Shown: positions 9,553-20,381, numbered from the stretch's first letter. The stretch is 64,000 bases of DNA from Saccharomyces uvarum (GCA_947243795.1 OX365939.1:248001-312000), one strand, 5' to 3'. Numbers and translations are program-made. Notes: generated by a model from the letters alone, not told the origin.

Positions 9553-9976
9553 CTTGATCTCTTCTGTACTTTTCTAAAAGCACCTCTTCTTTTTTCCCAT
9601 TTTCTCTTGCAAATTGAAAAGTTCACACTTTTTTCATTATCACTCAAGGCCAGTTTCGAGGAGAAAAAGGACATTCAAGGGGACTACCACTACATGCAAA
9701 ACTTGAACTACATACAGGAGCGGTGATCTGCGGCCGCGATTGTCCTGTGGAGTGTAGGAGTGCCCCAGGTGACTTAGGCCTTTGTATAAAACTACATCTT
9801 CTTGATTCTCTGTCATGCTGCACGAGGTGACTAATTTGTTCGAATTCCGTACCAAAAAAAAAAGAAAGCTGTAGAAAATGAAAAATTTTCAATGGATTTC
9901 TCGAAAGCCTGGTGGTTGATCCAATGCTCGAAATAGGGCACAGTAGAACAGCACACATCAATAACTCCGAGCCAAC
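9553..9976. promoter_or_regulatory. REX2-FRS1 divergent promoter
   Basis: An RRPE-type motif TGAAAAATTTT lies at 9879-9889, about 90 bp before FRS1, and an A tract lies at 9854-9864. RRPE is the Stb3-linked element of growth and ribosome-biogenesis genes and would suit a tRNA synthetase gene. I see no PAC motif or clear TATA box. No gene is present. Confidence 0.4.
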
Positions 9977-11764
9977 ATGCCTACCGTTTCTGTGAACAAG
10001 CAGCAACTGTTTGACCTTTTGGGCAAGAACTACACCTCCCAGGAATTTGACGAATTATGTTTTGAATTCGGTATCGAAATGGACGAAGACACCACCGAAG
10101 AGGCCTTAAAAACTGGCGAAGAGCCCGAATTGAAGCTCGACATCAGTGCCAACCGTTACGACTTGCTTTGTATCGAGGGTATTTCCCAGGCATTGAACGA
10201 ATACTTGGAACGTAAAGAAAGACCCGATTATAAATTAAGCAAACCAACCACCAAGTTGATCATTGACAAATCCACGGAGCAAATCAGGCCCTTCGCTACT
10301 GCTGCTGTGTTGAGAAACATTAAGCTAAACGAAAAATCGTACGCCTCTTTCATTGCCTTGCAAGATAAACTACATGCCAATCTTTGTAGAAACAGAAGTT
10401 TGGTTGCCATGGGTACTCACGATTTGGACTCCATTGAAGGCCCATTCCATTATAGAGCTTTACCACCAAAGGATATCAAATTCGTGCCATTGAACCAAAC
10501 CCAGGAGTTCACCGGTGACAAATTGATCGAGTTCTACAAGTCTCCAGAACAGAAAAACAACATTGGTAAATACGTTCACATCATCGAAGATTCTCCAGTC
10601 TTCCCAGTCATCATGGACAGCAAGGACCGTGTTTGCTCTTTACCACCATTGATCAACAGCGACCACTCCAAGATCTCCGTAGATACACGCAATATCCTAA
10701 TTGATATTACCGCCACCGATAAGACCAAAGCTGAAGTTGTCTTAAATATATTAACCACAATGTTCTCACGTTACTGTGACGAGCCATTCTCAGTGGAACC
10801 TGTAGAAATTGTTTCTGAACACAACGGCCAATCCCGTTTGGCACCAAACTTCGGCGACAGGATCATGGATGTCTCCATCAAATACATCAACTCCTGTCTT
10901 GATCTAGATCAATCTGCCGAGGAAATCGCACACTGTTTGAAAAAAATGTCATTGCACGCCGTTCCATCCAAGGAAGACAAGGACATTTTACACGTTGATA
11001 TTCCAGTGACCAGACCAGACATTCTGCACGCCTGTGATATAATGGAAGATGCTGCTGTTGGTTATGGTTTCAACAATCTACCAAAGGGTGAGAAACTATC
11101 CAATGCCAACTTCATTGCCAAACCACTGCCTATCAACAAGATATCTGACATCTTCAGAATTGCATCATCCCAGGCTTCATGGCTAGAAGTTTTGCCATTG
11201 ACCTTATGTTCACACGATGAAAACTTCGGATACTTGAAGCAGCCCGACAACAATGACTTAGCAGTCAAATTGGCCAACCCAAAGACTCTGGAATACCAAG
11301 TCGTAAGAACCACCCTATTACCAGGTATCTTAAAGACTGTTAAAGAAAACAGAAAGCATTCATTGCCAATCAAAGTCTTTGAAACCGGTGATGTTGTCTT
11401 CAAAGATGAAACACTTGAAAGAAAGGCTTACAATGAACGTCACTGGGCTGCTATCTATGTCGGTAAGAATTCCGGATTCGAAATTATCCAAGGTTTACTG
11501 GGTAAAATCATGCAGACTTTCAGAACAGAATGGATTGCCGACTACGGTGCTGGTGCATCCGGTAGAGGTTACTGGATCCAAGAAGACGACACTGTCAAGA
11601 CCTATTTCCCTGGAAGAGGAGCCATTGTTATGTTCAGATCCAAAGAAGGCGCTAAGCCAGTACAGATCGGCCACCTGGGTGTCTTGCATCCTGAAGTCAT
11701 GATGAACTTCGACGTTCCATTCGCTGCATCCTTCGTAGAGATTAATGCCGAAGTCTTTCTATAA
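9977..11764 (+). CDS. FRS1: Cytosolic phenylalanyl-tRNA synthetase beta subunit Frs1
   Basis: Frs1 is the beta subunit of cytosolic PheRS, which with Frs2 (alpha) forms the (alpha beta)2 enzyme that charges tRNA-Phe. The 595-residue length equals S. cerevisiae Frs1. The eukaryotic/archaeal beta layout is visible: N-terminal B1 region ([20 protein letters not shown]), the [19 protein letters not shown] block, the central B3/B4-like editing region, the B5-like [20 protein letters not shown] segment around residues 340-360, and the C-terminal class II-like catalytic-fold domain ending in the [12 protein letters not shown] block. Codon bias is strong. The start follows AACATGCC and is the first ATG. 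Confidence 0.97.
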   Translation: MPTVSVNKQQLFDLLGKNYTSQEFDELCFEFGIEMDEDTTEEALKTGEEPELKLDISANRYDLLCIEGISQALNEYLERKERPDYKLSKPTTKLIIDKSTEQIRPFATAAVLRNIKLNEKSYASFIALQDKLHANLCRNRSLVAMGTHDLDSIEGPFHYRALPPKDIKFVPLNQTQEFTGDKLIEFYKSPEQKNNIGKYVHIIEDSPVFPVIMDSKDRVCSLPPLINSDHSKISVDTRNILIDITATDKTKAEVVLNILTTMFSRYCDEPFSVEPVEIVSEHNGQSRLAPNFGDRIMDVSIKYINSCLDLDQSAEEIAHCLKKMSLHAVPSKEDKDILHVDIPVTRPDILHACDIMEDAAVGYGFNNLPKGEKLSNANFIAKPLPINKISDIFRIASSQASWLEVLPLTLCSHDENFGYLKQPDNNDLAVKLANPKTLEYQVVRTTLLPGILKTVKENRKHSLPIKVFETGDVVFKDETLERKAYNERHWAAIYVGKNSGFEIIQGLLGKIMQTFRTEWIADYGAGASGRGYWIQEDDTVKTYFPGRGAIVMFRSKEGAKPVQIGHLGVLHPEVMMNFDVPFAASFVEINAEVFL

Positions 11765-12115
11765 TGTAATGTTCTAAAAATTTGTTGATTTTATAAAAAT
11801 ATATATATACACACATAAATTTTACTGTTTTTGCGTGATGCCATCGTTATTATTGTACAGGTAAGATAATAGCATTGCTCTGCAGACAGCTCTCGCCTAA
11901 CATCAGTACATTTATTAAACATCCATACATTTACAGTAATATTTTGTTTTTTTGCGACTGTTTTTGACAGAAAGCATGCCGCGACGCATAATCTAGCTAA
12001 GGATTTCCAAAAGTTTCAAACTATCCTTTACCTACATTAATATATGAGACTAGGATTTTGAATTCTTAACTTACTGTCAAAATTAAAAGATACCAAAACA
12101 ACAGATTTAGAAACA
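11765..12115 (+). promoter_or_regulatory. RPL22A promoter with tandem Rap1 sites
   Basis: Two Rap1-type sites lie in the same orientation 19 bp apart: ACATCAGTACATTT at 11900-11913 (degenerate) and ACATCCATACATTT at 11919-11932 (good match to ACACCCATACATTT). They sit about 185-215 bp before the RPL22A ATG, a usual place for Rap1 in ribosomal protein promoters, with a T-rich stretch just downstream (11944-11953). The first part of this spacer holds the FRS1 3' end, with ATATATATATAC at 11799-11810. Confidence 0.75.
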
Positions 12116-12877
12116 ATGGCCCCAAACGTATGATATACCTAATGGAATCCATACCCGATTACGAAGTATCTGTTTTGCTGTTATTGTAACAATCGATTGC
12201 ACACAAGTGACAAGAAACAACCAATTGTTATTAAAAGAAAAATGTACGAATGAATAAGCGTCTATGTGTTTAGTTGCTTTTCTGTTTTTTAAAAATTCAC
12301 TGACTTGAACATTAAACTCGGTCTCCACTCTCCCACTCCTTCCCGTTCGTTTTATTCAATATCTTCAAATGTTTTTTTGTTTTGAGTTCTCATATGTGAT
12401 TGTTAATAGCAGTAGGCAACTTTGTGTTTTGGGATAGAAAAGAAATCCTGGAATTCGTTTTACTAACAGTATCTCGTTTTGAAATTTTTGTTAATTTCTA
12501 ACTTTTTTTTTTTTGTATAGACTACCAGAAAGCAAAAGATCACCAAGACCTTTACCGTCGACGTCTCTTCTCCAACTGAAAACGGTGTCTTTGACCCAGC
12601 TTCCTACGCCAAGTACTTGATCGACCACATCAAGGTTGAAGGTACTGTCGGTAACTTGGGTAACGCTGTCACCGTCACTGAAGATGGTACCGTTGTTACT
12701 GTTGTTTCTACTGCTAAGTTCTCCGGTAAGTACTTAAAGTACTTAACCAAGAAGTACTTGAAGAAGAACCAATTGAGAGACTGGATCAGATTCGTCTCCA
12801 CCAAGACCAACGAATACAGATTGGCCTTCTACCAAGTCACTCCAGAAGAAGAAGAAGAAGAAGAAGACGAAGAATAA
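12116..12877 (+). CDS. RPL22A: Large-subunit ribosomal protein eL22 (Rpl22A), spliced
   Basis: Ribosomal protein eL22 of the 60S subunit. Exon 1 is only four codons (12116-12127, Met-Ala-Pro-Asn). Exon 2 is 12521-12877, beginning Thr-Thr-Arg-Lys-Gln-Lys. Joined they give 122 residues; S. cerevisiae Rpl22A has 121. Exon 2 matches the known protein ([40 protein letters not shown]) and ends in an acidic tail. Codon use is highly biased, as in ribosomal protein genes. Tandem Rap1 sites lie upstream. Yeast Rpl22 is known to repress splicing of RPL22 pre-mRNA through the intron, so the intron may carry an autoregulatory structure. Confidence 0.97.
12128..12520 (+). other. RPL22A spliceosomal intron
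   Basis: The intron is 393 nt. The 5' splice site reads GTATGA (12128-12133), differing from the yeast consensus GTATGT at the last base. The branch site TACTAAC is exact at 12461-12467. The 3' splice site is TATAG ending at 12520, 53 nt after the branch box and preceded by a T tract (12503-12514). A second CTAAC lies at 12498-12502, but it is too close to the 3' site to be preferred. The boundaries are fixed by restoring the known Rpl22 N-terminus (MAPN-TTRKQK). Confidence 0.93.
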
Positions 12878-13111
12878 ATTCATTAATATTATTTTAAATA
12901 AAGCATAATTTTCTTTTGTATAATTAAATTTTCAAACCTAATAAATGTATTTAGTGGATCGATTTCATAATCCTTTAAAAAAAAAAAAAAGAAAAAAAGC
13001 TAAGCTAATGACTTTTTTTTGAGCTAGAGGGCATCTCATCTCAGGGTCTTTCATTTTTTCTAAAGCAAGGTTTATAGATATTTCTGATTTCATGGTTTTT
13101 TCATAGATAGA

Positions 13112-14162
13112 ATGCCTCGTGTGGAATCATACATATATCCAGAACTCATCGAAGATTACAGCAAGTATGGGTCCTAAGAGAGTAGCCCAATTGCCTGTTC
13201 ACAATGAAGCCACATTGCCTCCACAGGAGATAATCGATCTTTTCAAGATCACATTCCTCGAACAACTGTACCCCAACGACCAAGACGAAGAAAAGTCCCC
13301 GTTGAGTGAGCAGATACAGGCGGTGAAAGCTGACCTTTATAATAGAGATTACAGTGCCGCTTTCAGTAATGACTTGAAAAGAATGGCATATTGTTGTCGT
13401 TGGTCGCCCTCCAGAGCCACAAGCTATGCTTCTGTATTGGCTCATTTCCCGGAGGTTTTGAAGATTATCAGATGTGAAACTGAAAGCCAAGACTCAAACG
13501 TATTATGCGTTGGAGGTGGCGCTGGAAGTGAGTTGGTTGCATTAGCAAGCATATTTACTTTATCAAGAGACTTTTCGTCCAAGTTTGCCTCTGCTCTGAA
13601 AATAAACGATGAGGAAGGGAAAAAACCTGGGAAACTGAACATAGAACTAGTGGATATTGCTGACTGGTCTACCATTATCGGAAAGCTAACGGCCACGATA
13701 AAATCGAAGTGGTTATACGGCGGCCGGGAAGCAGATGCATTTAATGTCAACTTTGTCAATAGAGACTGTCTGCAAATGACACAACCACAGGATATCAAGA
13801 TGTACCAAAGCCTTAATCTAATAACCCTGCTGTTCACTACAAATGAATTATTCACACAGAAGAAAGTGGAAAGTATCAAGTTTTTACAACGCTTGAATGA
13901 GAACTGTACCGCCGGTTGCCATCTTCTCATCTTAGAAAGTGCAGGAAGTTACTCCCACATCACGATCAATAATAAGAAATTTCCAATCCAATTCCTTATC
14001 GATACGATCTTGGTGGGTAACAGAAAAGACAAAAGGACAACGAGCCCATGGTCTTTGGTCTCAGAAAATGACAGCATCTGGTACAGAATGGACCCAAAGC
14101 TCGACTATTCTATCCAATTGGAGAACATGCGCTTCTTCTACCGTCTCTACGTTAAGAATTAA
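13112..14162 (+). CDS. BMT6: 25S rRNA m3U methyltransferase Bmt6 (interrupted near start)
   Basis: The position between RPL22A and PER33 matches YLR063W, BMT6, which methylates a uridine (m3U) of 25S rRNA in the nucleolus. The main frame, 13167-14162 from its first ATG, gives 331 residues with a SAM-binding glycine loop VLCVGGGAGSELVALAS and a downstream ELVDIADWS acidic strand. An ATG at 13112 opens another frame, MPRVESYIYPELIEDYSKYGS, which ends at TAA (13175-13177). Skipping one base there (TCC-T-AAG) joins it smoothly to KRVAQLPVHNEATLPP and gives a 349-residue product. The main frame is open upstream of 13167 but without an ATG. So either there is a one-base indel or sequence error, or +1 frameshifting, or translation starts at 13167. 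S. cerevisiae Bmt6 is, as I recall, about 365 residues in one frame. Confidence 0.8.
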
Positions 14163-14355
14163 CAAGGCTTACTGTCATTTATTGCTTTCTGTTCATTAAT
14201 TTTTTCAAAGAATTGAGAAAATTTTTTTTCTTTCTCATCCAAAGCGTAAAAAATACTAAAAAGAGAGCTGAAAATTCGATTTGGAATCCGAATAAAGAAG
14301 GGGCCACTATCCATCAGCCTCACCCAGGAATTGAAAAGAGGCACTATACACAAGT

Positions 14356-15177
14356 ATGACCGTTCCTAAGAATCGCCCCATGGCACCCTTTGGCACCATT
14401 ATTAAATCAAGGATAAAACAACCCCAGTTTTACTGGTTTGTCGGCCATTTTTTAACAATCTTTAACTTTATACAATTTCATCTTTCAATCACGTCTAGAC
14501 AAAACCAATTGTCATGCTACAGGAGGTCTTTATTTTATATATCCATTACATATGCTATCGTGCTTTACCAGTTCTTTAAAAGCGACCAGTTGAAGTTCAA
14601 TATCACGCTTTTGCGACAAGAGATCAAAAAATTGGATAATTTGCAGTATTTTTCCATGCTATTCATACTCTTCATCTTGTCACAGTTCAACATCATACTC
14701 AGCGGTTCATTATACAGTCCTGTTATCTTTTCGATCTTCCACTTTCTAAATTACTTCAAGGAAAATCTTCTACCATTTTTACCATTGTTACCACATAATC
14801 TGAAAAATCTGTTGAACTCCAAAATAACAGTGTTCATTCAAAACTACAACGGATTCTTCCTACAAATGGCTCAAGTCTTCGAAATCATTTGCGGATTGCG
14901 TGCGGGTCTTTTCTTATTGCCTTTTAACCTTTTCCTATTAGTGATAAAGAGGACAAACGTATCGTTCGAGGTAATTGGTACGATCCTGGCCGGTTTGACG
15001 TACCTGTGGTTCTTCAAGTTACGGTACTTACAAAGCGAATCCATGAGACAAATATTCAAGCAATACGTTCTTAGATTGGATGCATACATCAGCCGTACCT
15101 TGCCCCCATACTTTTCCCTTTTCTGGGATGGCTATAAGAAATTCGTCATGGCTGTGTTTTGGAAAATACCTGTATAA
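14356..15177 (+). CDS. PER33: ER/nuclear-pore membrane protein Per33
   Basis: Per33 is the paralogue of Pom33, a transmembrane protein of the ER and nuclear envelope linked to nuclear pore distribution (TMEM33 family). The 273-residue protein equals the S. cerevisiae length. Hydrophobic segments lie around residues 30-48 (FYWFVGHFLTIFNFIQF), 57-74, 95-115, 120-136, 175-198 and 208-222, and the C-terminus is basic and amphipathic, as in Pom33-family membrane-binding tails. Its start ATG is 193 bp after the BMT6 stop codon. It converges with SND2, about 100 bp away. Confidence 0.93.
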   Translation: MTVPKNRPMAPFGTIIKSRIKQPQFYWFVGHFLTIFNFIQFHLSITSRQNQLSCYRRSLFYISITYAIVLYQFFKSDQLKFNITLLRQEIKKLDNLQYFSMLFILFILSQFNIILSGSLYSPVIFSIFHFLNYFKENLLPFLPLLPHNLKNLLNSKITVFIQNYNGFFLQMAQVFEIICGLRAGLFLLPFNLFLLVIKRTNVSFEVIGTILAGLTYLWFFKLRYLQSESMRQIFKQYVLRLDAYISRTLPPYFSLFWDGYKKFVMAVFWKIPV

Positions 15178-15279
15178 AGAACGAGCTCATTTAAGTATAC
15201 ATAACCATATTCTGTATATACACCTCTCTATAGAACACAAACAAGATCAAAACAAGATCAAAACAGCATATATATGTTT

Positions 15280-15828
15280 TTAACGATATTTGTATTTGAT
15301 TTTGGAGTCACCGTCACCATTTTTCTCCCTCTTCATCTGTCTTTTAGATTTTGACTTGCCTTCGCTGGTATTTGGGCCATCATTTGGTTGAGTCTGTTGT
15401 TGACCGCCAGGCATAATCATATTTTTGAGTCCATATAGCTTATAGCCTGCATAAATGGGACACAGTAATAAACACCACCAAAATTTGAATGTCCTGAAGG
15501 CTATTATGCCAACGTTACCAAAAAGTGATAAATAAATCAGATCAAAGAAATATGATATCAAATTAGAATCATCCCTCAAGTCTATACCTTGCTTCACTAC
15601 ACGGTTCCCGTCGTACTTGGGTGAACCAGATATCACGATGATATAGATAGCAATAAACATTGGAACATTCAAAATTACCAATTTAATCCATTGTCCAAAC
15701 GAAGTTCGTTTATATGAGATTAAAAGACGTACGATGGCCATCCCTAAAAACAAGAAAACTTGCTTGTACAAGCCCTGGATTATCTTTGTATTCGAACTAG
15801 CTTGCTTCTTCCCTGCTTTGCCAGCCAT
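15280..15828 (-). CDS. SND2: SRP-independent ER targeting protein Snd2 (Env10)
   Basis: Snd2 (TMEM208 family) is an ER membrane subunit of the SND pathway, which targets proteins with downstream transmembrane segments to the Sec61 translocon. The 182-residue protein (S. cerevisiae about 181) has hydrophobic segments around residues 24-40, 47-66 and 95-135 and a strongly basic cytosolic tail (KSKSKRQMKREK and KIKYKYR at the C-terminus), all typical of the family. It is divergent from SPC3 (252 bp), another ER translocation-related gene. Confidence 0.93.
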   Translation of the reverse strand: MAGKAGKKQASSNTKIIQGLYKQVFLFLGMAIVRLLISYKRTSFGQWIKLVILNVPMFIAIYIIVISGSPKYDGNRVVKQGIDLRDDSNLISYFFDLIYLSLFGNVGIIAFRTFKFWWCLLLCPIYAGYKLYGLKNMIMPGGQQQTQPNDGPNTSEGKSKSKRQMKREKNGDGDSKIKYKYR

Positions 15829-16080
15829 GTTGACGACCTTAACACTTGTTTCACTACTTTTTCTCTTCTTTTACACACTACATATGTATTCCTTTTACAT
15901 CTATTATGATTTTTTTTTGTTTTATTATGCTGAAATTTTTCATTTCAAAGGCGCAGAATAAGATCGAACAATTTCGTGACAGTTAGTGTACGTAAATACA
16001 GCTTTACGATCGCACACCTAATAAGTTCTACTGCAAAGGCTCCGCATAGTTGACTAGGATTGCATACAGTATCTGGGACT

Positions 16081-16635
16081 ATGTTTTCCTTTGTTCAAAG
16101 ATTTCAGAATGTATCAAATCATGCCTTTTCATTAGGTATTGTAATGGTTGTGTTTATCATGGCATCTTCCTACTACCAATTGGTCAATAATAGCGCGTTC
16201 TCCCTACCTAGTGATATTGACAATGTGAAGACACTAATCAACGTAAGAACAAGTAGATACTTCGGCTCGCAAAGAGGCAAACCAAAGGAAAATATGAAGA
16301 TTAAATTCGACTTAAATACCGATTTGACTCCCCTATTCAATTGGAATACAAAGCAGGTGTTTGTCTATTTGACTGCCGAATATAGCAGTAGTGGCAAAAT
16401 AGCCAGTGAAGTCACTTTTTGGGACAAGATCATAAAAAGTAAGGAAAACGCTGTAATTAAGGTAAACGATTTAAGGTCCAAGTATTCTATTTGGGATATT
16501 GAAGATACCAAATTCGACAATAAGGACCTAGTTTTCAAATTACATTGGAACATTCAACCATGGGTTGGCCTGTTGACTTATGGCGAAACAGTAGGTAATC
16601 ATACTCTCACCGTAGAGGATAAAGAAAAAATTTGA
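16081..16635 (+). CDS. SPC3: Signal peptidase complex subunit Spc3
   Basis: Spc3 (SPCS3/SPC22-23 family) is the essential noncatalytic subunit that works with Sec11 to cleave signal peptides in the ER lumen. The 184-residue protein starts MFSFVQRFQNV at 16081; the frame is open 7 codons upstream but without an ATG. A single transmembrane segment (about residues 16-36) is followed by a lumenal domain with the conserved blocks FDLNTDLTPLFNWNTKQVFVYLTAEY, EVTFWDKIIKSKENA and FKLHWNIQPWVG. Length equals S. cerevisiae Spc3 (184). A potential N-glycosylation site (NHT) lies near the C-terminus. Confidence 0.97.
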   Translation: MFSFVQRFQNVSNHAFSLGIVMVVFIMASSYYQLVNNSAFSLPSDIDNVKTLINVRTSRYFGSQRGKPKENMKIKFDLNTDLTPLFNWNTKQVFVYLTAEYSSSGKIASEVTFWDKIIKSKENAVIKVNDLRSKYSIWDIEDTKFDNKDLVFKLHWNIQPWVGLLTYGETVGNHTLTVEDKEKI

Positions 16636-16741
16636 ATCAATTCTACTAGCTTTATCTTTGTTGTTTCAATTTTTGTTAATTATTTACATGATTTTTGATA
16701 TATATATATATGCAGTTGATTATACAATATAGCATGCTTTT

Positions 16742-19639
16742 TTAAAAGTTGCTGGCTGGCAGTACTTTTTTAAGTTTTCTTAGTTCTTTGAAGTACGAAG
16801 AATGTCTCATTTCAATCTGTTCCCATTTACTAATGTTGTCTCTAGGTTTCAGTAAATAATCCTTCATAAAATATTTGTAATTCGATATGAAATCACGTAT
16901 CCGGGTTTCTAATTCTTTTATGTCATCAATACCATTTAAATATGTATCCAGCTGCTTCACTATACTTTTGTAAGTGTCACTTTGCAAGTATAGCTTGGGT
17001 TGGAATTTATACGGATCTTTTTCTTTCATTTCTAATGTTGGCCAAGATTTATCACTTGAGTGCGTCGTATCTTGGGATAGTTTTGTTAATAGTCTAAATT
17101 TGTGAATCAAGTCATGCCCATGAATTAGAGTATCATCGACAATCTTCAAACCATATGAAATGGTCCTCGAATCTTTAAAAAGTGCGTCTACTGTGCTATT
17201 CCAGGACAGATTGTCCAGAATAAAACCTTTCTCCTGTAATTTTTTCCACAGCAATGGTAGTTCGTCAATCTTATTCATTGCAACTAATTGGCTTACTTTA
17301 TATGGGAAAAGTCCACTGAACAGACTTTTCAGTTTAATATTTGGTGTTGTAGATGATGGTAAATTCTCAATATTTTCTACACGATCCATATACTTAATGA
17401 ACAATGTTTCAAAATCTTTCCATTGTTCAATCTGGGCCAATAGTACCAATAATGATCTCATCATTACAAATTTGTTGTTATTCGATACCCAGTCATGCTT
17501 TTTGAAAAAAAGCTCATTGTAGCGATTGTATAACTCCAAGGCCCGTTGTGGACTATCATGCTTTACAACCATCCTCATTGGCCATGCCATGACCGAAGGA
17601 TGAAGTTTGTTATACGTAACATCTAGAGTCCCATTAGAAGCATTTTCCATAATTTCCTCTACCATCTTTATCGTCTCTTTAACTTCACCATCATTTTGTA
17701 AACTTTTCTTGGTAACGGCCTTTAATATAAAATATAAGATTTTAGAATTTGCTGCGACTTTATTTTGAGACATTAGCTTGTATAGATTAACTATACCATC
17801 GCGGTAGCCTATTTTGTCATAGGCTTCCATTATAATCTCAAAATGTGTAGCGTCTACTTTAATCACTGGATGTTTTATCAGTTGATCTATGATACTTGAC
17901 GCCGTATCATAATCCCGGTTTAACTCAACTAGAAATCTGATCATCATCTTGTAAAATTCACTGTCAACAGCTAGGTTTAAATCTGTAATCTTGTGAAAAA
18001 TATCTTCACATTTACTTGAGTTCTGTGAACTAATATATGCTTTTATAGCTTTGTTGTATACTGAGATTAAGCCATCTCTCCAGGATAGGTCCTTTGAGTA
18101 TTTTTCAAACAATGCTATTGCATCTGCTGCCTTGTTACTTTCAATGTATACATCCATCAATGAAGCAACACTTTTTCCAGTGTGTTGAATACTATAATGA
18201 TCCTTCATAAGGTTAAATAATTCTTGAGCAATCAGATAGTTCGTGGATTTGGAACACATATGTATCAGTAGGGCAAAATGCCCCTCGGTAATTTCCACAG
18301 TAGGATCCTCACTTAGTCTTTTCAATACTCTAAACGCACCATCAAGATCGTTTAGACCACGATACACTTTAAGCATTATGGTATGGGTTGCTGTTGACGG
18401 CACTATATCGTATTTCTTGAATAGTTCATATTGACTAAAGCAAGCTGCAAAGTCCCCAATTTTATAATGTGCGTATAATAGAGACTGCAAAACGACATAT
18501 GTCGGTATCATCCCTCTTCTCAATAGTTGAGTATACAGTTTATTGACACTATCCAACTCACCAATTCTGGCCATTGTGTACATCAAAATACCATAATGCT
18601 GTATTGAAGGCAATTTACCGACACCGAAAAGAGCATTAAATTGTGATTGTAATGCGTCCCAGTTATGCAGCTTAGAATGTGCTATTAATAAATAATCGAA
18701 TTGATTTTGATCGTGTTGAGCATCAGGATATTTATAGTATGTTTGTGGAACCAGTGAAAATTTCTGCATGTGACAGTATGTCTTTAGAATGCACGTCAGG
18801 TCAGAATCTATTACCGGTAGGTTATGCTCACACTTATAATTCCAAACATCTTCTGCCAAGGAAAAGTTCCTAATGTAGGTCAGTAAAAATATCAGCGTGG
18901 TGGCGAATTGAGATGCTAGTGCAGGCCCTCGAGTGAGCTGAATAGCTCTCAAGTAAGATATGTAATCAGGGTGAACATCTGATCGCCTCATAAATGATAG
19001 GAAATTCCTCAATACTATTCTGTTTTCCATATAATTTGTAAATTCACAGTGACCGTTAACTAATTTCATCCACTTGACCCACTTATATACTGCTTCCTCA
19101 TGCATGTTCATTGTAACCATCTTTGAAAAAACCGAGTTAATCAAATCCACAACCATTGGCTTTTGTGTTAATAAAAACTGAGATACAACATCGGCCATTG
19201 CTTGATCCAATTGAACACCTCTTTGTAAAATAAGTAAAGAGAGGAGAAACTTTTTTAGTTCAGGTAACGATACATCCTGCCTTAACAATCTTCGTGAATC
19301 GATGGTGGTATAAAGAAAGTTTTGCGCAATTTTTATCACGTTTCCATGAGCTTGATGTCGGTAAAGATACTTTATGAGGTGCTGCCGTTCAAAAGTTGTC
19401 GTAGCAGATGTTGTTGTTATTGCTGTCGTCGTCCTCTTTGTTAATGCAGTACCAGCTGACTTCAGAGGCATATTTTCACGAGTCATAAAGAAAGAGACTA
19501 GATTTCTCTCATCGTGTGAACATAAAGGTGAGGTCGACTTATCTCGAAGTAGTTTTCTTATACGGTCGGGCACGCCACTATTCCATATACCCTTCTTATA
19601 ATTGTAAGTTTTCAATATGGCCGGAGCACACCTTTTCAT
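16742..19639 (-). CDS. PET309: Mitochondrial COX1 mRNA translational activator Pet309 (PPR protein)
   Basis: Pet309 is an inner-membrane-associated pentatricopeptide repeat protein that stabilises COX1 mRNA and activates its translation. From the ATG at 19639 ([17 protein letters not shown]) the product is 965 residues, the S. cerevisiae length. The frame is open 11 codons further upstream but only from a GTG. The N-terminus is basic, fitting a mitochondrial presequence. Helical PPR-like pairs run from about residue 290 to 650, for example [59 protein letters not shown] and [17 protein letters not shown]. It is divergent from FYV7. Confidence 0.96.
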   Translation of the reverse strand: MKRCAPAILKTYNYKKGIWNSGVPDRIRKLLRDKSTSPLCSHDERNLVSFFMTRENMPLKSAGTALTKRTTTAITTTSATTTFERQHLIKYLYRHQAHGNVIKIAQNFLYTTIDSRRLLRQDVSLPELKKFLLSLLILQRGVQLDQAMADVVSQFLLTQKPMVVDLINSVFSKMVTMNMHEEAVYKWVKWMKLVNGHCEFTNYMENRIVLRNFLSFMRRSDVHPDYISYLRAIQLTRGPALASQFATTLIFLLTYIRNFSLAEDVWNYKCEHNLPVIDSDLTCILKTYCHMQKFSLVPQTYYKYPDAQHDQNQFDYLLIAHSKLHNWDALQSQFNALFGVGKLPSIQHYGILMYTMARIGELDSVNKLYTQLLRRGMIPTYVVLQSLLYAHYKIGDFAACFSQYELFKKYDIVPSTATHTIMLKVYRGLNDLDGAFRVLKRLSEDPTVEITEGHFALLIHMCSKSTNYLIAQELFNLMKDHYSIQHTGKSVASLMDVYIESNKAADAIALFEKYSKDLSWRDGLISVYNKAIKAYISSQNSSKCEDIFHKITDLNLAVDSEFYKMMIRFLVELNRDYDTASSIIDQLIKHPVIKVDATHFEIIMEAYDKIGYRDGIVNLYKLMSQNKVAANSKILYFILKAVTKKSLQNDGEVKETIKMVEEIMENASNGTLDVTYNKLHPSVMAWPMRMVVKHDSPQRALELYNRYNELFFKKHDWVSNNNKFVMMRSLLVLLAQIEQWKDFETLFIKYMDRVENIENLPSSTTPNIKLKSLFSGLFPYKVSQLVAMNKIDELPLLWKKLQEKGFILDNLSWNSTVDALFKDSRTISYGLKIVDDTLIHGHDLIHKFRLLTKLSQDTTHSSDKSWPTLEMKEKDPYKFQPKLYLQSDTYKSIVKQLDTYLNGIDDIKELETRIRDFISNYKYFMKDYLLKPRDNISKWEQIEMRHSSYFKELRKLKKVLPASNF

Positions 19640-19925
19640 AATGGCCAAAAAGCGTTGTCTACTATACTCCACTGCCCTTCCCTACCTATATACTAAAGTC
19701 CTCAACTGTTTCAGCGTCTTCCCTGAATATCAAAGCTACGTTATTGTTACCTAGCGTTTCGACCTTTACTTCACTATATCTTTTTTATTTCGCTATTGGC
19801 CCGAAATCTTACTTTTCTATCAAACAATGAAAAATTTCAATGCTAACCTCATCGCAAACCACTCAAAAACAATTATAAGCAGGCAATATACCAGGTGGAG
19901 CAGCAAATAAATCAAGCAGATAAAC
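19640..19925 (+). promoter_or_regulatory. FYV7 promoter with RRPE and PAC motifs
   Basis: RRPE-type TGAAAAATTTC lies at 19828-19838 and an exact PAC core CTCATCGC (GCGATGAG on the other strand) at 19848-19855, 70-100 bp before the FYV7 ATG. This pair, in this order and spacing, is the hallmark of ribosome-biogenesis promoters, bound by Stb3 and Dot6/Tod6. It agrees with the role of Fyv7. The motifs are nearer to FYV7 than to PET309. Confidence 0.75.
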
Positions 19926-20381
19926 ATGGGTACAGCTAAGCAGAGTCAGAATAGAAAGAAGTTTACGAGGGAGTATAAGGTTAAGGAGATTCAGAGAAGT
20001 ATCACGAAGAAGACCAGACTTAGGAAGGAATATCTCAAAGCTCTAAAGGATGAAGGGTATACGGTACCGGAGAAGGAACCTAGAACCGGGGTAAAAGATT
20101 CTGTTAGAAAGATCAAGGAAGCCAGGGCTACAGAAGGCAAGAAAAAACTGGACGAGAAGAAGGAGATCAAGAGACAAAGAAAGAGACTACAAAGGGATGA
20201 ACTGAACGATCGAAGGAATGATGAGCTGGAACGAATTAGAGTATCCAAGGAGAAGTTCCAGATGAGAGAGGACAGAAAGAAGAGAATGACTCAAAGAACA
20301 AGGTCGGGTCAACCTCTGATGGGTCCTAAGATCGAGGACCTTCTGGATAAGATCAAAACAGATGACACTTATACTTCCTGA
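19926..20381 (+). CDS. FYV7: rRNA processing protein Fyv7
   Basis: Fyv7 is a small nucleolar protein needed for early 35S pre-rRNA cleavages and 40S maturation. The 151-residue product equals the S. cerevisiae length. It is extremely basic, with a long helical, coiled-coil-like middle (about residues 60-125, many KKxxEKK and RKR clusters), the conserved N-terminus FTREYKVKEIQRSITKKTRL and the C-terminal block SGQPLMGPKIEDLLDKIK. RRPE and PAC motifs precede it. It converges with MEF1. Confidence 0.96.
   Translation: MGTAKQSQNRKKFTREYKVKEIQRSITKKTRLRKEYLKALKDEGYTVPEKEPRTGVKDSVRKIKEARATEGKKKLDEKKEIKRQRKRLQRDELNDRRNDELERIRVSKEKFQMREDRKKRMTQRTRSGQPLMGPKIEDLLDKIKTDDTYTS

Noticed and set aside
12107-12328. 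Minus-strand frame over the RPL22A first exon and intron
   Set aside because: It is antisense to a well supported spliced gene, like the dubious antisense ORF annotated at this locus in S. cerevisiae.
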